A program made the position numbers and the translations under genes. The notes beneath the pieces are model-generated. The model saw only the letters and a list, made by a program, of their open reading frames with translations, was not told the origin of the DNA and made no database searches. DNA of 16,345 nucleotides, taken from contig JAJOKM010000144.1 of NCBI GenBank assembly GCA_021129835.1, positions 136-16,480 on the forward strand, in the 5' to 3' direction. The stretch comes from Thermodesulfovibrionales bacterium. GTDB lineage: Bacteria > Nitrospirota > Thermodesulfovibrionia > Thermodesulfovibrionales > Dissulfurispiraceae. Below are positions 1 to 7,971 of this stretch, one piece after another (position 1 is the stretch's first letter; each line of letters starts with the position of its first letter).

Positions 1-234
1 ATTATACAACCGCGAGTAAAGCGATCAACGGTATAGACAACAATAACTGATATTTCAAGACCTGACCCCATTTGACCCCATTCAAAATCAACGATGCGGT
101 TGTAGCAGATGGGTTTATATTCTTAGTGGATATCAAGGGCAGTGGGATATGGCAAAAACCTTGAAAGTGTTAAAAGGATAGATGAAAAGGCTCATAAAAA
201 ATTTATCATTTAATTATTTATTATCATCTTGCTT
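1..234. other. Gene-free left edge
   Basis: No intact coding sequence is present before miaA. One short + strand frame ends at a TAA near 212 with residues GYGKNLESVKRIDEKAHKKF, which reads like the tail of a real protein but has stops upstream. I do not recognise it. The TGACCCCATT tandem repeat lies in this stretch. No clear Shine-Dalgarno precedes miaA, and the AT-rich run at 199-234 could contain its promoter. Confidence 0.35.
54..82. repeat. Tandem TGACCCCATT repeat, possible mobile-element edge
   Basis: Two perfect head-to-tail copies of TGACCCCATT lie at 63-72 and 73-82, just after TTCAAGACC. The TTGACCCC core recurs at the far right of the window (16285-16292 and 16308-16315). Short clustered GACCCC repeats are typical of the termini of some insertion sequences, so this may be the end of an element lying to the left. 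No transposase is visible in the 60 bases available. The repeat is seen directly; its role is inferred. Confidence 0.4.
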
Positions 235-1200
235 ATGAAAAAAGTAATCATTCTTCTTGGTCCTACTGGAGTTGGTAAAACAGCGGCATCATTGCTGCTT
301 GCAAAGGCAATGAATACAGAGATCGCAGGCTCTGACTCTATGCAGATTTATAAACAGATGGATATAGGAACAGCAAAGCCACCATCGAACGAGAGAGAAG
401 TTATAAGGCATCATATGATAGATGTCGTCGATCCGTGGGAATTCTACAGCGTAGGGGAGTATATAGCAGGCGTCCAGCCAATCCTTAACGGTCTTTTGAA
501 AAATGGAAAGATACCAATCATAGTTGGTGGCACAGGGCTTTATATAAAGGCGATGACGAAAGGTATTTTTAAGGGGCCATCTGCGGACTGGGATATGAGG
601 AATGATTTGGCCCAGAAGGAGGCGTTACGACCAGGATTCCTGTTTGATTACCTAAAGAGTCTTGACCTCGATGCCGCCTCAAAGATAATGCCGGCTGATA
701 AGAGGAGGACTATAAGGGCACTGGAAGTATGCTTAAAGAGCGATAAAACAATATCGCTGCTGCACAAGTCGTCAACGCATCCATTGCCTTATGACTATAT
801 AAAAATAGGCATCAAAAGGGAGAGAAAAGAACTTTATGAAATGATTGAACAGAGGGTTGACAAGATGATGGACAGAGGGCTCATCGATGAGGTTAAGAAG
901 GTTGTGAGATCGATAAAGAGATATGGCGCTTCAGGACAAATAGAGTCTTATCCATCGATGCAAGCTATAGGTTACAAAGAAATGATTCCATATCTATCTA
1001 AGAAAATCAGTCTCGAGGAGGCGGTTAGATTAATAAAGAGGAGAACCAGGATGTATGCAAAGAGGCAATTCACCTGGTTTAAAAAAGAAGAAGGTGTCCA
1101 ATGGATAGATGTAAGCGGAATATATAGGCCTGACGACATATTTCAAAAGGTGGCACAATGGCTTGCGCCTCTAAAACTCAACCTTGCCACACTCACATGA
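235..1200 (+). CDS. miaA: tRNA dimethylallyltransferase
   Basis: MiaA transfers a dimethylallyl group from DMAPP to N6 of adenosine-37 in tRNAs that read codons starting with U, the first step to ms2i6A. The sequence shows the P-loop GPTGVGKT (residues 9-16), the substrate-binding stretch GSDSMQIYKQMDIGTAKP (about 32-49) that begins with D34, the VGGTGLYIKA motif (about 97-106) and the RRTIRALEVCL stretch in mid-protein. At 321 residues it is of normal family length. I chose ATG at 235 over the in-frame TTG at 229 because the family begins right before the P-loop strand. No good ribosome binding site is seen at either start. It is followed convergently by the RNase Z-like gene. The family assignment is secure. 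Confidence 0.96.
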   Translation: MKKVIILLGPTGVGKTAASLLLAKAMNTEIAGSDSMQIYKQMDIGTAKPPSNEREVIRHHMIDVVDPWEFYSVGEYIAGVQPILNGLLKNGKIPIIVGGTGLYIKAMTKGIFKGPSADWDMRNDLAQKEALRPGFLFDYLKSLDLDAASKIMPADKRRTIRALEVCLKSDKTISLLHKSSTHPLPYDYIKIGIKRERKELYEMIEQRVDKMMDRGLIDEVKKVVRSIKRYGASGQIESYPSMQAIGYKEMIPYLSKKISLEEAVRLIKRRTRMYAKRQFTWFKKEEGVQWIDVSGIYRPDDIFQKVAQWLAPLKLNLATLT

Positions 1201-1201
1201 A

Positions 1202-1241
1202 GTGAGAAGAGCTAAATAATTAATTCTCCCTCTCTGCTCAC
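1202..1241. terminator. Hairpin between convergent genes, probable bidirectional terminator
   Basis: GTGAGAAGAG (1202-1211) can pair with CTCTGCTCAC (1232-1241), with 9 of 10 positions matched. The loop is 20 nt and AT-rich. It lies exactly in the 43-nt gap between the stop codons of miaA and the RNase Z-like gene, where a shared terminator is expected. The long loop and lack of a clean T-tract keep confidence moderate. Confidence 0.4.
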
Positions 1242-1243
1242 AT

Positions 1244-2239
1244 TTATACACATCTGGACTGGCAATCGGTTGCTCCCTTGAACTCCCTCATCGCTTCTTG
1301 ATACAGCTCATCTACGCAATGTCTGTATTTCGGCGAAAAATGCATAATTGTTAAATTAGCTGCATTTGCTTCTCTGGCAATGCGTCCAGCAAGGGCTGCT
1401 GTGAGATGGTGCCGCTCAATTGCTCTCTCTCTGTCCCTTTCGAGGAAATACGCTTCGCAAAACAGGATGTCAGAATCCTTAACGAATGGAATAACCTTTT
1501 CCACATTCTCATCGGTGGGCGATATATCCATCACATATGAGATTTTCTGTCCTTTGGTAATCATCACGATATGCATTAGCTTTTCCATGTTGAATGCCCT
1601 GCCACCAATCTCAAAGGTCGTCTCTGGAGGATGATTTTCTCTTATGGCCATTTTAAACTTAGAAAGCCATGGGCCTACAGGCAGTTCCATCTCGATGAGG
1701 GCAGCCTTATTGATGTTGATATGAAATTCCTCTTCTAAGGTGTATGCCATAACAGGAATCTGGTGCATAAGCATCAATCCTCTGACCTTAAACACGGGGT
1801 TATTTATTAGAGTTCCATCGAAGATCATTTCAGGATTATCTGCCCTCTCAAAACCATTGGCGGCATAAAAACTCGCGTGAGAGATGGTCTCGCCACTAAC
1901 TCCAAATACTTCTATCTTCAAGGGATAGTCTTTTATTAGGTTCCATGTATACCCTTTTAGTTTTCCTTCTACCGACTGAATTACATTTTCGGGACCAAAG
2001 ATGTTTAGTGGAGTGTCTCTCATGAGAATAGCCCTTAATATCGTGTCAAAGCCTATAAAATGGTCTATATGGGTATGGGTCACAAAGGCATCGGTAACCT
2101 TTAGGAGATTGCCGGTCTCGATCCTCCCAATGTATCCAAGGTCAAAAAGCAACGCCCTCTTTTCTCTCATCATCCTTATATAAACAGAGGGATCTTCGAA
2201 GGGGACATTAACGGGAAGTGCATGAAAAAAGGACTTCAT
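1244..2239 (-). CDS. RNase Z-like metallo-beta-lactamase-fold hydrolase
   Basis: This is a 331-residue MBL-fold protein. The metal-binding motif THTHIDH lies at residues 54-60. Later ligands expected for the RNase Z/ElaC group are visible: H159 in LMHQIP, D239 in YVMDISP, H278 in RHHLTA and H300 in MHFSPKY, the last being a strong RNase Z-type signature. RNase Z cleaves the 3' trailer of tRNA precursors lacking encoded CCA, which would fit its neighbour miaA as a second tRNA-maturation gene, though the two are convergent. The N-terminal region differs from classical RNase Z (HIDHFIGFD rather than a GDHxxG-type stretch), so it may be a paralogue with another phosphodiester substrate. No Shine-Dalgarno precedes the ATG, and a TATAAT box sits very close upstream, so translation may be leaderless. 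Confidence 0.85.
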   Translation of the reverse strand: MKSFFHALPVNVPFEDPSVYIRMMREKRALLFDLGYIGRIETGNLLKVTDAFVTHTHIDHFIGFDTILRAILMRDTPLNIFGPENVIQSVEGKLKGYTWNLIKDYPLKIEVFGVSGETISHASFYAANGFERADNPEMIFDGTLINNPVFKVRGLMLMHQIPVMAYTLEEEFHININKAALIEMELPVGPWLSKFKMAIRENHPPETTFEIGGRAFNMEKLMHIVMITKGQKISYVMDISPTDENVEKVIPFVKDSDILFCEAYFLERDRERAIERHHLTAALAGRIAREANAANLTIMHFSPKYRHCVDELYQEAMREFKGATDCQSRCV

Positions 2240-2457
2240 AAGTGCTATAATTATAACCTAAAGACAATGAATAAGTGTCCATAAGACTATAGGCTTAAAC
2301 GCAGACCTTAATCTTAGATATTAAAGAGGAAAAATAAAGAAAGCCTTTATCCCAATTGAGCGATTTTCGGTCTTGCCATTGGCCTCCATATGAGCTGGGA
2401 AAGGGCTGACATTAATGCGATCAGGTATAATGAATGCTATACCCGAGGGAGGAGAAT
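2240..2457. promoter_or_regulatory. Divergent intergenic region
   Basis: This 218-bp spacer lies between the divergent RNase Z-like gene and galT, so it should hold both promoters. A TATAAT lies on the + strand at 2246-2251 and another on the - strand at 2250-2255. The minus-strand box is only about 10 nt from the ATG at 2239, which would give an almost leaderless transcript. No convincing -35 element was found for either. A strong Shine-Dalgarno (GGGAGGAGAAT) directly precedes galT at 2447-2457. No gene is seen here. Confidence 0.35.
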
Positions 2458-3456
2458 ATGCCAGAGTTGAGAAGGGATCCTGTTTCCGGCAGGTGGGTAA
2501 TTTTGTCAATCGAAAGGGGAAAGAGGCCTTCAGATTTTGCATCACCATCACAGAAAAGGAAGGTTGGCGGGTTTTGCCCCTTTTGCCCAGGAAATGAATA
2601 TACGGCGCCACCTGAAATAGTATCCTTTAGGCCTGCTGGCACACCTCCAAATTCTCCAGGCTGGACGCTTAGGGTGGTTCCTAATAAATTTCCTGCCTTA
2701 CACATCCATGGGGAACTAAGTAAAAGAGGGGAAGGTATATTCGACATGATGAGCGGTATCGGCGCCCACGAAGTCATCATTGAAGCGCCTGACCACCGGC
2801 TATCTCTCTCGACCATGTCGGTGAAGGCGGTGGAAGATGTGCTCTGGGCATACTATTTCAGATTGACCGACCTAAAAAAAGACCCTCGATTTAAGTATGC
2901 CCTGGTCTTTAAAAATGAAGGCGAAATAGCAGGCGCATCGCTTGAACATACACATAGTCAACTTATCGCATTGCCTATCATACCAAAGACTGTACAGGAA
3001 GAAATGAAGTCTTCAAGGGAATATTATAGCAGTAAGGAGAGATGCTTATTCTGCGACATAATTCGACAGGAGATCGAGGCAGGTAAAAGGCTTATTTATG
3101 AAAATGATAAATATGTTGCCATTTCACCATTTGCCCCGAGAGACCCATTTGAGACATGGATACTGCCCAAAAGGCATGAATCGAAGTTTCATGCTCCGGA
3201 TAAAAGTTTTTCGTCCCTCGCTGAAATATTGCAGACGATGCTGAAACGGCTCGATGCGGTTCTTGATACACCACCATATAACTTCATACTGCATACTTCG
3301 CCCTTTAGAGAAGAAATTAATGACTATTACCACTGGCATATAGAGATTTTACCGAGACTCGTGAAACGTGCTGGTTTTGAGTGGGGGTCAGGGTCATTCA
3401 TAAATCCTACATCTCCAGAAGATGCGACGAAATTTTTAAGGGAAGCAATTGCATGA
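2458..3456 (+). CDS. galT: Galactose-1-phosphate uridylyltransferase family protein
   Basis: GalT-family HIT-superfamily nucleotidyltransferase of 332 residues. GalT exchanges UMP between UDP-glucose and galactose-1-phosphate in the Leloir pathway. Visible features: zinc ligands CPFC (C40, C43) and H113; the active-site HTHSQ (164-168), whose second His is the expected covalent nucleophile; a second zinc-type CLFC (196-199); and YHWHIEILPR (291-300) in the C-terminal half. The start at 2458 is fixed by a strong Shine-Dalgarno just upstream. An earlier in-frame ATG at 2434 would put that site inside the gene. The stop overlaps the glgA start by 4 nt (ATGA). Because of the coupling to glgA, which uses ADP-glucose, an ADP-glucose phosphorylase-like activity is possible; some GalT relatives have this activity. 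Sequence alone does not settle the nucleotide used. Confidence 0.9.
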   Translation: MPELRRDPVSGRWVILSIERGKRPSDFASPSQKRKVGGFCPFCPGNEYTAPPEIVSFRPAGTPPNSPGWTLRVVPNKFPALHIHGELSKRGEGIFDMMSGIGAHEVIIEAPDHRLSLSTMSVKAVEDVLWAYYFRLTDLKKDPRFKYALVFKNEGEIAGASLEHTHSQLIALPIIPKTVQEEMKSSREYYSSKERCLFCDIIRQEIEAGKRLIYENDKYVAISPFAPRDPFETWILPKRHESKFHAPDKSFSSLAEILQTMLKRLDAVLDTPPYNFILHTSPFREEINDYYHWHIEILPRLVKRAGFEWGSGSFINPTSPEDATKFLREAIA

Positions 3457-4898
3457 AGATTTCCATTGTGGCATCAGAGGCCTCTCCCTTTTCAAAGACA
3501 GGGGGGCTTGCTGATGTGACAGGCACTCTTTTAAGAGAATACTTAGGAATGGGACTTGAAGCATACCTGTTTGTGCCTCTTTATAAGAAGACAAAAGAGT
3601 TATTCAAGGATGAGATTCAAGATATAGGCATTGAACTGGACATCCCACTCGGAAAGATTATGAAGAGATGCAAGGTCTTTACAATAAAAGACCATGCCAC
3701 TTCTGTCTTCTTCATAGACAACGAAGAGTTCTTTAACAGAGACGAGATTTATGGGACATCGATTGGTGACTATCCCGATAATAACCAGCGTTTCATCTTT
3801 TTTTGCAGAAGTATTCTTGAGATATGCAAAAAACTCGGTATAAACATAGATATAATGCACTGCAATGACTGGCAGACAGGGCTTATTCCACTTTATTTAA
3901 AGACACTATATAGAGAGGCCAGAGTGTTTAAGGGGACCAGGTCTCTCTTTGCGATACATAATCTTGGGTACCAAGGGATATTTCCTATAGAGACAATGGA
4001 ATTGACCGGATTTGGAGAGGGCCTGTTTGACCCAGAGTGGATAGAGCTTTATGGCAATGTCAATTTCCTCAAGGCAGCAATAGTAGGGGCAGACATCATA
4101 ACTACTGTGAGTAAGACGTATGCAGAGGAGATACTCACCGCCGAATACGGCTTTGGCCTGGACGAAGTATTAAGGAAGAGGACCGATTCAATTATTGGAA
4201 TACTAAATGGAATAGACTATAAAGAGTGGAGTCCATCCACCGACAAATTCTTGCCACGAACCTACGGTAATAAACATAATAATAATGAATCTACCCTTTC
4301 TGGAAAGTTGCGATCTAAAGAAGAACTAATAAAGAGATGTTCCTTGAAAGGTGGCATAGATATTCCCCTTTTGTGTTTCATCGGCCGGCTTTCGAGTCAG
4401 AAGGGCATTGATATATTGATAGATGCAATCCCAGAGATGGCTGCCAAGAGGGTAAACATTGTTATAATTGGGAAAGGAGAAGGGCATTATCAGGCATTGA
4501 TGGAATCTATAAAGAATCGGTTTGATGATAACCTCTTTTTCTATCACGGATTCAGTGAATCCTTTGCACATCTTGCATACGCTGGCTCTGATATGTTCCT
4601 TATGCCTTCAAGGTATGAACCCTGCGGATTAGGGCAGCTGATAGCAATGCGTTACGGCACAATACCTATAGCAAGAAAGACAGGGGGTCTTTCGGAGACT
4701 GTCGAAGATGGCAAAACCGGTTTTCTTTTTGACGAATATTCAGCAGAATCATTTATGAGTGGGGTGAGCAGGTCATTAGATGCTTATGCAGACAAAAAAC
4801 TCTGGTCGGAGATGGTGCGAGATTCGATGAAGAAAGATTTTTCATGGGAGAAGTCTGCCAATCAGTATTTAAGAGTTTATTCAGGTACGAAGATATGA
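3453..4898 (+). CDS. glgA: Glycogen synthase (ADP-glucose type)
   Basis: GlgA adds glucose from ADP-glucose to the non-reducing end of alpha-1,4-glucan. At 481 residues it is the usual bacterial length. The N-terminal KTGGLADV motif, which binds the ADP-glucose phosphates, is at residues 15-22. The C-terminal GT-B domain carries FIGRLSSQKGIDIL and the nucleotide-sugar site PSRYEPCGLGQL followed by TGGLSETVEDG. The ATG at 3453 overlaps the galT stop (ATGA) and has AAGGGA about 9 nt upstream, so this start is preferred over an upstream in-frame ATG that lies inside galT. The gene's own end overlaps the histidine-kinase start by another ATGA. A low-complexity insert (KHNNNES) lies in the linker between the two Rossmann domains. 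Confidence 0.95.
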   Translation: MKISIVASEASPFSKTGGLADVTGTLLREYLGMGLEAYLFVPLYKKTKELFKDEIQDIGIELDIPLGKIMKRCKVFTIKDHATSVFFIDNEEFFNRDEIYGTSIGDYPDNNQRFIFFCRSILEICKKLGINIDIMHCNDWQTGLIPLYLKTLYREARVFKGTRSLFAIHNLGYQGIFPIETMELTGFGEGLFDPEWIELYGNVNFLKAAIVGADIITTVSKTYAEEILTAEYGFGLDEVLRKRTDSIIGILNGIDYKEWSPSTDKFLPRTYGNKHNNNESTLSGKLRSKEELIKRCSLKGGIDIPLLCFIGRLSSQKGIDILIDAIPEMAAKRVNIVIIGKGEGHYQALMESIKNRFDDNLFFYHGFSESFAHLAYAGSDMFLMPSRYEPCGLGQLIAMRYGTIPIARKTGGLSETVEDGKTGFLFDEYSAESFMSGVSRSLDAYADKKLWSEMVRDSMKKDFSWEKSANQYLRVYSGTKI

Positions 4899-7615
4899 CA
4901 GAGAAGGGCAATATACCCCAGAAGACTCTCCAGGAAAACGCCGACGATGCCCTTAGAAGACTACGAGAGGCCAAAAAATATCGAGTTGCAGAATCATTAT
5001 CGCAAAAAAGATGGCCTGCTGATATTACTGCCATGTATGAGCTGGCAAAGGCAATAGCATCTACACTCGACTTTAATGAATTGCTCAAGAAGAGTGTAGA
5101 GGAGACCAGAAAGCTATTCAATGTCACAGGATGCATGATACACCTTATTGAGGACGGCAGTCTGAAAGTAAGGGCATCATCTGGACTCCATCTCGACACC
5201 GGAGAAAAAACAACAGTCCGTATGGGTGAAGGTATAGCCAGAGAGGCAGCAGAAAAAGGCAAAACAATAATTGCCAAAGGACCTGAGGATTTTGACACCA
5301 TTGCCCCGAATATAGGCGCCCAATTAGCCATGTGCACTCCTTTAAGAATAGGGGATGAGATAATAGGGACATTTGGGATTTATGATAAAAAAGCTACTGA
5401 TGGTTCAATAATCCCTTTCGATACCGGAGACATGATAACACTCGAGGGCATTGCATCCATTATTGGCATTGCGATAGGTAGAGCGATACTTCATGAAAGG
5501 GGATTGGGGCAGGAAAGAGAGGCATTAAACTCAAAAAAAGAGGTCGAAGAACTAAAGGACTATCTACAAGGATTGATAGAAAACTCTGCCGACGCAATAG
5601 TGACCACAGATATGGATGGTATAGTCAGATCATGGAACATAGGCGCAGAGAAGATTTATGGCTACAGCAAGGAAGAGTCAACCAATAAATTCATGCCTTT
5701 TATACCTGATTTTCTCATAGAGACAGAAAAAAGCTATATTGAGCAGGTAAAAGAGGGGAAGACAATAAAAGGCATAGAGACCTTCCGAAAGGCAAAGGAT
5801 GGAAGGCTTATCGACGTTAGTCTCACCCTGTCTCCAATCAAGGATTCCAGAGGCAATATAATTGGCATAAGTGGGATATCAAGAGATATAACAGAGAGAA
5901 AAAAGGCAGAGAAAGAACTCCTCAAAAAGACCGATATGCTTTCAAAGCTAGTATACATCAGCTCTCTTATGAGGGGAGAGATGAATTTAGACAAACTGCT
6001 GAAAATGGTGCTGACTGTTGTCACAATGGGTGACGGTTTTGGTTTTAACCGCGCATTGCTATTTCTTTTAGATGAGGACAAAGAGAGATTAGAAGGGGTA
6101 ATGGGGGTAGGTCCTGCAGACCATGAAGAGGCATTTGAGATATGGACGAGGTTGTCAACAGAATATAAGGATCTCTGCACCACCATAAAAGAAGTAGAAG
6201 ACGGCTCACTGAGAAAGGACTCTTTTATGGACCAGCTTTGCCGCGACATAGAGATTTCTCTGGACATAGATACAATACTTACAAGATCCGTCAAGGAAAA
6301 GAAGGTCTTTAATGTGACCGACTCGTATTCGGAGCCACTTTCAGACCCTGTCTTTATAGAACGACTTGGCACTCTGGCATACGCAGTATTACCACTTATA
6401 TCGAAAGACGAGGCAATAGGGGTCTTATGGATCGATAATCTATACTCAAAAAGACCAATTACTGAGCATGACCTGGAATTCCTGAAGGGATTTACAGATC
6501 AGATAGCATCTGCCATAGAAAATGCAAGGCTATTTGAGCATGTGGCACGTACAGAACAGGAATTGGAGAATGCCTTTGAATCTATCCTGGACATGGTATT
6601 TATTACCAGCAGTGACTGCACAATAACAAAAGTGAACCGGGCTGTTTTAGAAAAAGTCGGGAGGGCAAAGGAAGAAATAATAGGGGGAAAGTGCTACGAG
6701 ATATTTCCTGGTATGAGCAAAATATGGGAAACAGTATGTCATCAGGGCAAAACACTACAGCGGAAAGGGCCATTTGTTGAGGAAATCAGGGATACTTATT
6801 TCGGCAGCACATTTCTGGTCTCTAGCTCCCCCTTTCTGGATGGCTCAGAGGAAATAATAGGTGCAGTGCATATTGCCAGGGATATTTCGGAAGTAAAAAA
6901 ATTGAGGGAAAAGGTCTCCTCGGCAGAGAGGATGGCGGCGCTTGGTGAGATGGCGGCGAGGGTAGCGCATGAAATAAGAAATCCATTACTTTCGATGGGT
7001 GGATTTGCAAGGAGGTTGGAGCAAAAACTGGAAGGCGCTCAAAGAGAACATTCAAAGATAATAGTTGAAGAGGTGTCGCGTCTTGAAACGACACTGAATG
7101 ACATCCTGAGTTTCGTAAGGACTGCCCGGCCGGAAAAGAGTGTGGTAGAGATAAACAATCTATTTGACGACATCATTAATCTGCTTGAGCCTGAAATGCG
7201 TGACAAAAAGAATGTTATAATGAAGGATATAAAATATCCAATAGAGATATTTATAGACTATAATAGATTCAAGGAGTGCATTCTGAATTTGGTAACTAAT
7301 GCAAACCATGCAACAGAAGGCGGAAGTATTACTATTAGGGCATATAAAACAACATCCTCTGAGCTTGATACATCTGGTCGATTGGTCGACAAAGAAGAGG
7401 CCATAATGGAAGTAGAGGATAACGGGAGAGGCATAAATGAGGAGGATATAAGCCGTATCTTTGATCCGTTCTTTACTACTCGCTCAACGGGAACAGGCCT
7501 TGGGCTTCCAATAACAAAGAGGATTATCGAGGAGCATGGAGGCAAAATAGAGGTAGAGAGTGACTTGGGCAGAGGCACAAGGTTTAAAATCAGATTACCC
7601 TTAAGGGAGGATTGA
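4895..7615 (+). CDS. Soluble GAF-PAS-GAF-PAS sensor histidine kinase
   Basis: A 906-residue hybrid sensor kinase with no membrane segment, so it is cytosolic. Approximate domain order: GAF (46-200), PAS (220-340, with the PAC-like GISRDITERKKAE), GAF (350-548), PAS (553-668), HisKA dimerisation domain (680-745) and HATPase (790-903). The phospho-accepting His is H692 in ARVAHEIRNPL. The ATP site shows the N box (NLVTNANHA, from N798), the G1 box EDNGRG (841-846) and the G2 box TGTGLGL (865-871). The ATG overlaps the glgA stop by 4 nt; longer in-frame starts lie within glgA and are not needed. The receiver gene begins one nt after its stop, so the two are almost certainly partners. The GAF/PAS input suggests sensing of a small molecule, redox state or gas, but the ligand cannot be read from sequence. 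No PAS heme-binding signature was identified. Confidence 0.92.
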   Translation: MTEKGNIPQKTLQENADDALRRLREAKKYRVAESLSQKRWPADITAMYELAKAIASTLDFNELLKKSVEETRKLFNVTGCMIHLIEDGSLKVRASSGLHLDTGEKTTVRMGEGIAREAAEKGKTIIAKGPEDFDTIAPNIGAQLAMCTPLRIGDEIIGTFGIYDKKATDGSIIPFDTGDMITLEGIASIIGIAIGRAILHERGLGQEREALNSKKEVEELKDYLQGLIENSADAIVTTDMDGIVRSWNIGAEKIYGYSKEESTNKFMPFIPDFLIETEKSYIEQVKEGKTIKGIETFRKAKDGRLIDVSLTLSPIKDSRGNIIGISGISRDITERKKAEKELLKKTDMLSKLVYISSLMRGEMNLDKLLKMVLTVVTMGDGFGFNRALLFLLDEDKERLEGVMGVGPADHEEAFEIWTRLSTEYKDLCTTIKEVEDGSLRKDSFMDQLCRDIEISLDIDTILTRSVKEKKVFNVTDSYSEPLSDPVFIERLGTLAYAVLPLISKDEAIGVLWIDNLYSKRPITEHDLEFLKGFTDQIASAIENARLFEHVARTEQELENAFESILDMVFITSSDCTITKVNRAVLEKVGRAKEEIIGGKCYEIFPGMSKIWETVCHQGKTLQRKGPFVEEIRDTYFGSTFLVSSSPFLDGSEEIIGAVHIARDISEVKKLREKVSSAERMAALGEMAARVAHEIRNPLLSMGGFARRLEQKLEGAQREHSKIIVEEVSRLETTLNDILSFVRTARPEKSVVEINNLFDDIINLLEPEMRDKKNVIMKDIKYPIEIFIDYNRFKECILNLVTNANHATEGGSITIRAYKTTSSELDTSGRLVDKEEAIMEVEDNGRGINEEDISRIFDPFFTTRSTGTGLGLPITKRIIEEHGGKIEVESDLGRGTRFKIRLPLRED

Positions 7616-7616
7616 G

Positions 7617-7970
7617 ATGAAGATACTAGTTGTTGATGATGAGAAAAACATACTGAAACTCTATCAGGCAGAGCTAGAGGATGAAGGATATACTGTTGTC
7701 ACCGCTAACTCAGGGGAGGACGGATTGAGTGCCTTCGAGAAGGAAGACCCTGACCTGGTGACTCTCGACATTTTAATGCCTGATATGGATGGGATTCAGG
7801 TGCTAAGGCAGATGAAGGAGAAAAAGCCTAATATACCGGTAATAATGCTCACTGCTTATGATTACCGGGATGATTTTTCTGTCTGGGTCGCTGATGCATA
7901 TATTGTTAAGTCATCAGATACGACCAACTTAAAGGCTACTATAAAACAGGTGCTTGAAGGCAAGAAGTGA
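7617..7970 (+). CDS. Single-domain response regulator
   Basis: A 117-residue stand-alone receiver (REC) domain with no output domain. The acidic pocket is D7-D8, the phospho-acceptor D51 lies in TLDILMPDMDG, and the switch residues T79 (MLTAY) and K98 (YIVKSSD) are present, so it should be phosphorylatable. A good Shine-Dalgarno (AAGGGAGG) sits in the end of the kinase gene, and the start is one nt past the kinase stop. Without a DNA-binding domain it probably acts by protein contact or passes phosphate on, in the manner of CheY- or Spo0F-like proteins. Its place in an operon with galT and glgA suggests control linked to carbohydrate storage or a shared environmental signal. Its stop is a single base from the stop of the convergent protoporphyrinogen oxidase gene. 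Confidence 0.93.
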   Translation: MKILVVDDEKNILKLYQAELEDEGYTVVTANSGEDGLSAFEKEDPDLVTLDILMPDMDGIQVLRQMKEKKPNIPVIMLTAYDYRDDFSVWVADAYIVKSSDTTNLKATIKQVLEGKK

Positions 7971-7971
7971 G

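Noticed and set aside
4753..5337. 194-codon - strand open frame across glgA and the kinase
   Set aside because: It lies antisense to two well-conserved genes and has the serine/leucine-rich make-up of an antisense frame.
5734..6372. 212-codon - strand open frame inside the kinase gene
   Set aside because: It is serine-rich, has no ribosome site, and is antisense to the second GAF domain.
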